Source: SG8-41 sp036555035
GTDB lineage: Bacteria; Pseudomonadota; Gammaproteobacteria; Burkholderiales; SG8-41
Direction of reading: 5' to 3'
Assembly: GCA_036555035.1 (NCBI GenBank)
Contig: DATBMB010000090.1
Location: 1 to 16,641, forward strand
Length of the DNA stretch: 16,641 nucleotides
Shown: positions 6,541-15,632 of the stretch, one piece after another
How positions within the stretch are numbered: position 1 is the first letter of the stretch
Layout: the number at the start of each line of letters is the position of its first letter
Made by a program: the position numbers and the translations under genes
The notes under the pieces: generated by a model
Told to the model about the DNA's origin: nothing
Seen by the model: only the letters and a program-made list of their open reading frames with translations
The model's database searches: none

Positions 6541-7722
6541 GTGGCTGAGATCCTGATCGCGGGCGGGGGCATCGGCGGGCTGTCGGTGGCGCTCGCGCTC
6601 GCCCTCAAGGGCCGGCGCGTGCGCGTGCTGGAGAAGGCGCAGGAGTTCGGCGAGATCGGCTACGGCATCCAGATGGGGCCGAACGTGAGCCGGATGCTGG
6701 ACCGCCTGGGGCTGCTGAAGGCGCTCGAGCCGCACTCCGTGTTTCCCGACGCGCTGATCCTGGTCGATGCCCTCGACAACCGCGAGATCACGCGCATCGC
6801 GCTCGGGAAGAAATTCCTCGAGCGCTATCAATACCGCTATTTCGTCATCCACCGCCGCGATCTCCACGGGGAGATCCTCGAGGCATGCAAGCGGCGCGAG
6901 GAGATCACGCTGGAAGCCTCGCGCGGGCTGGCGAGCTTCGAGGAGCGCGGCAGCTCGGTCATCGCGCGCTGCGAGAACGGCGCGGAGTACGAAGGCGCGG
7001 CACTGGTTGGCGCCGACGGCCTGTGGTCGCCGACGCGCGCGGCGATCGTGGGCGACGGGGCGCCGCGCGTAGCGGGACACGTGACCTACCGGGGGGTCGT
7101 GCCGACCGGTGAGATCATCGACCGCAGCCATCTCGACTCGATGACGATCTGGATCGGGCCCGATCTGCACCTGGTGCAGTATCGTCTGCGCGGGGGCGCA
7201 GTGATGAACAACGTCGCGACCGTCTCGAGCCGGCGCTTTCGCCGCGGCGAGAAGAAGGACTTCGGCGGGTGGGACGAGCTCGAAGAGGTCTTCGCGCGCG
7301 CCGACTCCCGGGTGCGCGACATGCTGCGCTACTTCGGGCGCGACCGGAACTGGGTCCTGCATGACCGCGAGCCGGTCACCAACTGGACCCGCGGTCGCGT
7401 GACGCTCCTGGGCGACGCCGCGCACCCGACGCTGCAGTACCTGGCACAGGGCGCGAACATGGCGATCGAGGACGGCGTGGTGCTGGCGGAAAAGATTTCC
7501 GCGGCGGGGAATGACTGTGGCCGCGCCTTCCTTGCCTATCAGCGGGAACGGATGAACCGCACGGCGCGCGTGGTGCTCTCCTCGCGCTTCTTCGGCGAAT
7601 ACATCCACGCCGACGGCGGCGCGCGCGAGCTCAGAAACGAGCTGGCGCGGCGCCGCGATCCCGATCATCCCTGGGAAGCCGACTGGCTCTACCGCGGCAT
7701 CGAGGTGGACGGCCGCTTGTGA
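6541..7722 (+). CDS. FAD-dependent aromatic hydroxylase (3-hydroxybenzoate 6-hydroxylase / salicylate hydroxylase type)
   Basis: This is a group A flavoprotein monooxygenase of 393 residues. It has the Rossmann GGGIGG motif near the N-terminus, FGEIGYGIQMGPN, the GADG motif (D159) and the FAD ribityl motif LLGDAAHPTLQYLAQGAN (D292). The LQYLAQGA form is typical of 3-hydroxybenzoate 6-hydroxylases. H210 and Y214 (HLVQY) and Q303 fall close to active-site positions that I recall for that enzyme. The likely reaction is NADH-dependent hydroxylation of a phenolic acid, but the substrate cannot be fixed from sequence. The start is GTG 6541, just before the Rossmann strand; in-frame codons upstream lie inside thiL. 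It sits 7 bases after thiL and overlaps pgpA by GTGA. No ring-cleavage gene is nearby, which is odd for a catabolic hydroxylase. Confidence 0.85.
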   Translation: MAEILIAGGGIGGLSVALALALKGRRVRVLEKAQEFGEIGYGIQMGPNVSRMLDRLGLLKALEPHSVFPDALILVDALDNREITRIALGKKFLERYQYRYFVIHRRDLHGEILEACKRREEITLEASRGLASFEERGSSVIARCENGAEYEGAALVGADGLWSPTRAAIVGDGAPRVAGHVTYRGVVPTGEIIDRSHLDSMTIWIGPDLHLVQYRLRGGAVMNNVATVSSRRFRRGEKKDFGGWDELEEVFARADSRVRDMLRYFGRDRNWVLHDREPVTNWTRGRVTLLGDAAHPTLQYLAQGANMAIEDGVVLAEKISAAGNDCGRAFLAYQRERMNRTARVVLSSRFFGEYIHADGGARELRNELARRRDPDHPWEADWLYRGIEVDGRL

Positions 7723-8216
7723 GCACTGAACTCGTCCTGCGTCCCTCGTGGCGTTTCCTGCTGCGCCACCCTGCGCACGCCATCGCGTTCGGTTTCGGCG
7801 CTGGGCTCGCGCCGGTCGCGCCGGGAACCTGGGGCACCCTCCTTGCCTTCCCGGTGTACTGGCTGGTCGCGCCGCGGCTCGACCCCGTGAACTTCCTGTT
7901 GATGGTCGGGGTGCTGTTCACCCTCGGGGTGTGGGCCTGCGAGCTGACCGGGCGCGCCATCGGCGCGCCCGATCACGGCGGGATGGTCTGGGACGAGACG
8001 GTGGCGTTCCTGCTGGTGCTGTTCTTCGTCCCGGCCATCCTGGCCTGGCAGGCGGCGGCGTTCCTGCTCTTTCGTGTGCTCGATATCCTCAAGCCGCCGC
8101 CGATCCGGTATCTCGAGCGGTCGTTCAAGAACGGCTTCGGCGTGATGCTCGATGATCTTCTCGCCGCGTTCTACACGCTGCTCGCTTTCGCGGTGTTCAA
8201 AGCAGTGATCGAGTGA
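7719..8216 (+). CDS. pgpA: Phosphatidylglycerophosphatase A
   Basis: PgpA removes the phosphate from phosphatidylglycerophosphate at the inner membrane, giving phosphatidylglycerol. The 165-residue protein shows the family motifs FGFGAGLAPVAPGTWGTL, the acidic DHGGMVWDE, FRVLDILKPPPI and GVMLDDLLAAFYTLL, with hydrophobic segments between them. The start is GTG 7719, overlapping the stop of the monooxygenase gene (GTGA at 7719-7722). In related genomes thiL and pgpA are usually adjacent; here the hydroxylase gene separates them. The following pncC gene starts 6 bases after its stop. Confidence 0.95.
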   Translation: MSTELVLRPSWRFLLRHPAHAIAFGFGAGLAPVAPGTWGTLLAFPVYWLVAPRLDPVNFLLMVGVLFTLGVWACELTGRAIGAPDHGGMVWDETVAFLLVLFFVPAILAWQAAAFLLFRVLDILKPPPIRYLERSFKNGFGVMLDDLLAAFYTLLAFAVFKAVIE

Positions 8217-8222
8217 GGGCCT

Positions 8223-8717
8223 ATGCGGGACTCCGTTCTGTACCAGCTGGCTGAGGATACGGGCGCGGCGCTGAGAGCGCGCGGGCTGATGCTGGCGGCC
8301 GCCGAGTCGTGCACCGGCGGCTGGGTATCCGAGGCGGTGACGATGGTGCCGGGCAGCTCGGACTGGTTCGAGCGCGGCTTCGTCACCTATACCTACATCT
8401 CCAAGCGCGAGATGCTGGGCGTGAAGGAGGCGACGCTCGGGACGCACGGCGCCGTGTCCGAGGAGGTCGTGCGCGAGATGGTGGAAGGGGCGCTCGCGCG
8501 CAGCCATGCCCAGGTCGCCGTGGCGGTGAGCGGAGTCGCCGGCCCTTCCGGCGGGACGCCCGAGAAGCCGGTCGGCACCGTGTGCTTCGCGTGGGGCATG
8601 AAGGACGGCACGCCGCGCAGCGAAACGCGGCGATTCTCCGGTGACCGCGAGTCGGTGCGGCGGCAGTCGGTCGAGCACGCGCTCAGAGGCGTGCTCGCCC
8701 TGCTTGCGCGCCGCTGA
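8223..8717 (+). CDS. pncC: Nicotinamide-nucleotide amidase (CinA C-terminal family)
   Basis: PncC deamidates NMN to nicotinate mononucleotide for NAD recycling. The protein has 164 residues and consists only of the CinA C-terminal domain, as in E. coli PncC. The hallmark motifs are AAESCTGGWVSEAVTMVPGS, FVTYTYISKREMLGV (equivalent to the usual YSNxAK segment) and VAVSGVAGPSGGTPEKPVGT. A Shine-Dalgarno-like GAGGG stands just upstream of ATG 8223. Its stop is three bases from the stop of the convergent toxin gene on the other strand, so it ends the + strand operon. Confidence 0.95.
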   Translation: MRDSVLYQLAEDTGAALRARGLMLAAAESCTGGWVSEAVTMVPGSSDWFERGFVTYTYISKREMLGVKEATLGTHGAVSEEVVREMVEGALARSHAQVAVAVSGVAGPSGGTPEKPVGTVCFAWGMKDGTPRSETRRFSGDRESVRRQSVEHALRGVLALLARR

Positions 8718-8720
8718 CGT

Positions 8721-9104
8721 TCACCCGCGCGCGGCGGCCTTGTCGAAAGCGTCCGCGAGACGGGCGTCGAGCGTGACGAGCGGGGCCTTGCGCTTGAGCG
8801 CGAGCTGCAGGTAGGCGGCGTCGAAGGCGGTCAGGTCCCACTGGCGGGCGAGGAGGGGAAGCGTGCCCCAGTCGGGCTCTGCGAACTCGATGTCCAGTCC
8901 GGAGAGGAGCTGGTAGCGCTGCAGCGTGAGCTTCGCCTGCCGGGGATTCTTCCGCAGCTTGGTCTCGCATACATTTGCCAGCTCGTAGCGCAGCAGCGGG
9001 GGCGCGAGCAACGGGCCGCTCGCTCCGGCGATGACCGGCGCCGCCTCCGGCTCGTCGAAGAGCACCGCCGCGACGGCCGAGGCGTCAACGACCGTAACGC
9101 TCAT
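8721..9104 (-). CDS. vapC: PIN-domain toxin (VapC/FitB-like)
   Basis: This is a probable endoribonuclease toxin of a type II toxin-antitoxin pair. The 127-residue PIN domain has the four expected acidic residues: D7 in VVDASA, E41 in YELANV, D95 in TAFDAAYLQLA and D113 in LVTLDARL. These would hold the catalytic metal ions. The start is ATG at 9104, because MSVTVVDASA is the normal PIN N-terminus; upstream in-frame codons lie within the antitoxin. The gene overlaps the antitoxin end by 20 bases, implying coupled translation. The RNA target is unknown. All catalytic residues are present, so nothing suggests decay. Confidence 0.9.
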   Translation of the reverse strand: MSVTVVDASAVAAVLFDEPEAAPVIAGASGPLLAPPLLRYELANVCETKLRKNPRQAKLTLQRYQLLSGLDIEFAEPDWGTLPLLARQWDLTAFDAAYLQLALKRKAPLVTLDARLADAFDKAAARG

Positions 9105-9414
9105 CGCGCATCTTTCTGACGATGGCGGCGGAGTCGCCGCGCGAGGGCGGGCCGAGCCGGCGGGCACGCTCCCACAGCTCGCCGAGCGTCAATGGCCTGC
9201 CGTGCGCCGGAAGGGCCTTCGAAGAAGCCTTGCCCGGCGGCTTCACCATATAGGGCGGTTCGGGTTGCCGGGCCTGCGGCGCAACCTGCGACACCGCTTC
9301 CTCGAGTATGGCCGTCAGCTCGCCCTGCAGGGAGCGATGGCTCGCGGCCGCGCGCAGGCGCAGCTTGTCCGCGACGCGGTCGGGCACGTGCTTGATGGTC
9401 AGGGTGACGGGCAT
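9085..9414 (-). CDS. Ribbon-helix-helix antitoxin (FitA/VapB-like)
   Basis: The 109-residue partner of the PIN toxin begins MPVTLTIKHVPDRVADKLRL and continues SHRSLQGELTAILEEAV. This is the ribbon-helix-helix DNA-binding fold of FitA-type antitoxins, at about residues 2-44. A proline-rich linker of about 35 residues follows, then a C-terminal segment (LTLGELWERARRLGPPSRGDSAAIVRKMRDERYG) that would cover the toxin active site. The start is ATG 9414. An in-frame ATG at 9438 lies inside the palindrome of the predicted promoter, upstream of the expected transcription start, so it is unlikely. There is no Shine-Dalgarno sequence, which fits the very short predicted leader. The stop lies 20 bases inside the toxin gene. 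Confidence 0.88.
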   Translation of the reverse strand: MPVTLTIKHVPDRVADKLRLRAAASHRSLQGELTAILEEAVSQVAPQARQPEPPYMVKPPGKASSKALPAHGRPLTLGELWERARRLGPPSRGDSAAIVRKMRDERYGR

Positions 9415-9422
9415 GGCAGCTG

Positions 9423-9458
9423 TGCATCCATTATGCATCCATTCCGGATGCACCGCAA
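9423..9458 (-). promoter_or_regulatory. Toxin-antitoxin promoter with palindromic operator
   Basis: Reading the minus strand, TTGCGG (9458-9453) and CATAAT (9435-9430) are separated by exactly 17 bases. That spacer overlaps the perfect palindrome TGCATCC-ATTCC-GGATGCA at 9434-9452. A third half-site, TGCATCC at 9423-9429, lies 11 bases (one helical turn) from the next copy and covers the expected transcription start. This is the arrangement expected for autorepression by a ribbon-helix-helix antitoxin. The sequence elements are directly seen; the function is inferred. Confidence 0.65.
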
Positions 9459-9464
9459 GGCCGG

Positions 9465-10340
9465 TCAGCCGCGCGCGAGGAGATCGATCAACGCCGTATT
9501 GTCCCAGCGTCCGTGGCCCGCGGCGCTGAGGCGGCCGGAGTACTGCTCGATCACGGCGGTGTTCGGCATGTAAGCGCCGTTCGTCTTCGCTTCGGCGAGC
9601 GCGATGTTGAGGTCCTTGCGCATCCAGTCCGAGGCGAAGCCGAAACCCTCGAACCTGCCCTCGACCATCGATTTCCAGCGGTTTTCCAGCTGCCAGGACT
9701 GCGCCGCCCCCTTGGAGATCACCGAGACCACTTTCTCCATGTCGAGACCTGCGCGCTTCCCGAAATTGAGCGCCTCCGCGAGGCCCTGGAGCTGGCCGAC
9801 GATCGCTACCTGATTGACCATCTTGGCGAGCTGGCCCGAGCCGGGACCGCCGATCAGCGCGCACATCCGGGCGTAGACATCCAGCACCGGCTTGGCCAGG
9901 GCGAAGTCGCGCTCCTCGCCGCCGCACATGATCCCCAGCTGGCCGTTGACCGCGCCGGCCTGGCCTCCGGAGACCGGCGCATCGACGAAGCCCGCCCCCT
10001 GTTCCTTGCACCGCGCATGCAGCTCGCGCGCCACGACCGCCGAGGCCGTGGTGTGGTCCACCAGTGTCGCCCCCGGCTTCATGCCGGCGAGCGCCCCGTC
10101 CTTGCCGTAGGCCACCGCGCGCACATCATCGTCGTTGCCGACGCACATCATGACGAAATCGCAGTCCCGGGCGGCCTCGCGCGGGGTTGGAGCGGAGCTG
10201 CCACCGTAGTCCTTGACCCACTGGGCGGCCTTGGCGGACGTGCGGTTGTACACCGTCACGTCGTGCCCGCCCTTCTTCTTCAGGTGCCCGGCCATGGGGT
10301 ATCCCATGACGCCCAGTCCGATGAATGCGATCCGTGCCAT
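9465..10340 (-). CDS. NAD(P)-dependent beta-hydroxyacid dehydrogenase (GarR / 3-hydroxyisobutyrate dehydrogenase family)
   Basis: This is a soluble oxidoreductase of 291 residues acting on a small beta-hydroxyacid such as tartronate semialdehyde, 3-hydroxyisobutyrate or a related semialdehyde. The N-terminal Rossmann motif is GLGVMGYPMAGHL (residues 8-20). The substrate-binding signature FVDAPVSGGQAGAVNG lies at 118-133. The catalytic lysine is K173 in GSGQLAKMVNQ, followed by the all-helical C-terminal domain. DHTTAS replaces the common D-x-S-T segment, a minor variant. The start is ATG 10340, just before the first beta strand, with GGGGA about 9 bases upstream. It is divergent from recA and lies upstream of the toxin-antitoxin pair. 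The exact substrate cannot be decided from context. Confidence 0.88.
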   Translation of the reverse strand: MARIAFIGLGVMGYPMAGHLKKKGGHDVTVYNRTSAKAAQWVKDYGGSSAPTPREAARDCDFVMMCVGNDDDVRAVAYGKDGALAGMKPGATLVDHTTASAVVARELHARCKEQGAGFVDAPVSGGQAGAVNGQLGIMCGGEERDFALAKPVLDVYARMCALIGGPGSGQLAKMVNQVAIVGQLQGLAEALNFGKRAGLDMEKVVSVISKGAAQSWQLENRWKSMVEGRFEGFGFASDWMRKDLNIALAEAKTNGAYMPNTAVIEQYSGRLSAAGHGRWDNTALIDLLARG

Positions 10341-10507
10341 GCGCGCGATCCCCGTTTGGAGGTGAGGACCGTATGGTAAGGACGGGGGCGAGGGTGGCGT
10401 CAACGGAAATTTCGCGGCGGCGTTGAGACGCACTGGAGCGTCAAGGCGCAATCCGCGCGGCGCAGGTGGTTTAAAATATGCAGCTATATACAACCGGGGA
10501 ATCCCAC
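10341..10507. promoter_or_regulatory. Divergent control region between the dehydrogenase gene and recA
   Basis: This 167-base region is the longest gene-free stretch in the window. On the recA side an AT-rich patch (10471-10492) stands out in GC-rich surroundings and holds -10-like elements TAAAAT (10472-10477) and TATATA (10485-10490), without a clear -35. A degenerate SOS-box-like stretch at 10476-10495 reads aTGc-N8-ACAa. On the minus strand TTGACG (10403-10398) and TACCAT (10378-10373) form a weak promoter with a long 19-base spacer. A short in-frame ATG at 10478 precedes recA but is not its start. Confidence 0.4.
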
Positions 10508-11578
<1,071 letters not shown>

Positions 11579-11586
11579 ACTTGAAT

Positions 11587-11609
11587 TCCCTCCCCCTCAG
11601 GGGGAGGGA
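11587..11609. repeat. GC-rich palindrome between recA and recX
   Basis: CCCTCCCCC (11588-11596) and GGGGGAGGG (11600-11608) are exact reverse complements around a TCA loop, with an extra T-A pair outside, giving a 10-bp stem. It is followed by AGGGTGGGGGTGG. The sequence resembles a short dispersed palindrome that I recall as frequent between genes in GC-rich Proteobacteria. There is no T-run after it on either strand, so it is not a standard intrinsic terminator. It could still weaken expression of recX relative to recA (inference). Confidence 0.75.
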
Positions 11610-11624
11610 TAGGGTGGGGGTGGT

Positions 11625-12074
11625 GTGGCGATGGCCGAAAGCCTCCGGGACCGGGCGCTCCGGCTCCTCGCGCGGCGCGAGCATACACGGGCCGAGCTCA
11701 CGCGCAAGCTCTCGGCCCACTCCGAGGACCCGGGCGAGCTTGAGCGCGTGCTCGACGATCTCGAGAGCCGCGGCTGGGTGTCCGAGCGCCGCGTGGTGGA
11801 GCAGCGGGTGCACACGCTTCGAAAACGCTACGGGGCGCGGCGCATCGAGCGCGACCTGCGCCAGAAGGGGGTATCCGACGACGCGGTGGCGGCCGCGGTA
11901 ACCGGGCTCAAGGCGGGCGAATTCGAAGCGGCGCGCGAGGTCTGGCGCAGGAAATTCGGCGGCAGGCAGCCGGGCCGCCCCGCGGACCGCGCGCGCCAGG
12001 TGCGTTTCCTGCAGGGCCGGGGCTTCGACCTCGAGGTGATCCTGAAGGTCATCAAGGGCGGCGAGGATGACTGA
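11625..12074 (+). CDS. recX: RecA regulatory protein RecX
   Basis: RecX binds and caps RecA filaments and restrains recombinase activity. The protein has 149 residues from GTG 11625 (147 from ATG 11631, which has the G-rich GGGGGTGG upstream and is equally plausible). The sequence is dominated by the three-helix repeats of the family: LRDRALRLLARREHTRAELTRKL, LDDLESRGWVSERRVVEQRV, RYGARRIERDLRQKGVSD and a last repeat ending FLQGRGFDLEVILKVIKG. The location 46 bases after recA is the standard arrangement. Its end overlaps or abuts the next gene, so the two are probably co-transcribed. Confidence 0.95.
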   Translation: MAMAESLRDRALRLLARREHTRAELTRKLSAHSEDPGELERVLDDLESRGWVSERRVVEQRVHTLRKRYGARRIERDLRQKGVSDDAVAAAVTGLKAGEFEAAREVWRRKFGGRQPGRPADRARQVRFLQGRGFDLEVILKVIKGGEDD

Positions 12075-12075
12075 C

Positions 12076-12414
12076 ATGAGGGTGGCTGCAATGGCATTCG
12101 CGCTGGCAGCTGCCGTCGTGCTTGCGGGCTGCGGTACGGGCTACACGAGAGTGAGGGAGATCAAGGCGTTGCCGGACAGCTTCGTGAACAAGGAAGTCCG
12201 GCTCCAGGGCACCGCTGCCAGGACCAGCCAGCCGGGCCGGGCGAATGCGTTCCTGCTGCGGGACGGCAGCGGCGAGATCATGGTGATGACGAAAGGCGAG
12301 CTTCCCGCGCAGGATGCCGACGTGGCGGTGAAGGGCATCGTGAGAAGCGTCGTCTCCCGCGGCGTCGGGTGGTCGCTCGAGCTGCGTGTGGAAGAAACGG
12401 AGCGGTTGCGCTAG
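12076..12414 (+). CDS. Small lipoprotein, possible OB-like fold, unknown function
   Basis: I do not recognise a named family. From ATG 12076 the protein has 112 residues. The first 19 (MRVAAMAFALAAAVVLAGC) form a lipoprotein signal ending in the lipobox LAGC, so the mature protein should be lipid-anchored in the cell envelope. The remaining 90 or so residues alternate in a beta pattern (NKEVRLQGTAART, NAFLLRDGSGEIMVMTKG, DADVAVKGIVRSV, WSLELRVEETERL) that resembles small OB-fold domains; that is a suggestion only. ATG 12076 is preferred because GAGG lies 9 bases upstream. ATG 12067 overlaps the recX stop and has no spacing to that GAGG. It stands between recX and alaS. Confidence 0.8.
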   Translation: MRVAAMAFALAAAVVLAGCGTGYTRVREIKALPDSFVNKEVRLQGTAARTSQPGRANAFLLRDGSGEIMVMTKGELPAQDADVAVKGIVRSVVSRGVGWSLELRVEETERLR

Positions 12415-12424
12415 ATTTCACCGG

Positions 12425-15036
<2,612 letters not shown>

Positions 15037-15040
<4 letters not shown>

Positions 15041-15561
15041 GGGTTGGTGACGCTGACCTGCCCCGTGGCCGCGTTGTAGAAAATGCGGCGCAGGACATCG
15101 GTATCGTGCCGGTAGGTATAGCGGCAGGTCGTGCCGCCGCCCTGCGCACGGTAATCGGTGTCGTCGGCTGCCAGCGTGCTGATCGACGGCGCGGGATTCA
15201 GGAGGCCGATCCAGACCTGCCGGCAGCGGTTGGCATTGACGTTCAGGTTGTTGTTGCCGTTCGTGGACGAGGGAAAGCAGTTCGCGTTGAAGTCCACGTT
15301 GCCGTCGCCGAAGCTCTCCAGATTGTCGAGACCTGCGTGCTCATCGTAGACGCAGGCCGTGTTGGCGAGGGCCACGGCGCTCTTGAGACCCCCCGCGGTC
15401 CCGGCCACGGAGCTCTGGTGCGCCTCCTCCCGCAAGTCCAGAAATCTGGGCAGCGCGACGGCGGCCATGATTCCAAGCAATACGATGACGAAGATCACCT
15501 CCACCAGCGTGAAGCCGCGATCCGATCGAAGCGCGTGCGGGACTGAGCAGCGTGCGTTCAT
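15037..15561 (-). CDS. Type IV prepilin, MSHA-like pilin
   Basis: This is a pilin or pseudopilin subunit of 174 residues. The N-terminus is a class III prepilin signal: a 16-residue leader ending DRG, then FTLVEVIFVIVLLGIMAAV with the glutamate at mature position 5. A prepilin peptidase would cleave before F17. The globular part has four cysteines (CVYDE, NCFPS, RCRQV, TCRYTY), enough for two disulfides, and the segment CRQVWIGLLNPAPS that I associate with MshA/MshB-type pilins. An asparagine-rich loop (NGNNNLNVNANR) lies in the middle. The start is ATG 15561; 25 further in-frame residues upstream do not look like a leader. No other pilus assembly gene is nearby, so it is an orphan within this window. 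Confidence 0.87.
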
Positions 15562-15632
15562 GGGATTGATGTAGTCGGCGGTTGACAAGGGTTGGAGCAC
15601 CTGCGCGACGGCGAGTTCACGTCTTCCGCGGG

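Noticed and set aside
5199..6608. Long minus-strand open frame opposite thiL
   Set aside because: It has low-complexity, arginine- and histidine-rich translation with no motif and is fully antisense to thiL and its neighbours. GC-rich third positions explain the open frame.
9436..9438. ATG at 9438 (minus strand) as antitoxin start
   Set aside because: It lies inside the palindrome and upstream of the predicted transcription start. The added residues (MHNGCTAA) are not part of the ribbon-helix-helix fold.
9513..10379. Long plus-strand open frame opposite the dehydrogenase gene
   Set aside because: The minus-strand frame encodes a clear dehydrogenase with all its motifs. The plus-strand translation has no recognisable domain.
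10478..10507. Upstream ATG for recA
   Set aside because: It would add MQLYTTGESH, absent from RecA proteins. It lies in the promoter-like AT-rich patch, and ATG 10508 has a proper ribosome binding site.
11587..11609. Intrinsic terminator after recA
   Set aside because: The stem is strong, but no T-run follows on either strand, so it was listed as a palindromic repeat instead.
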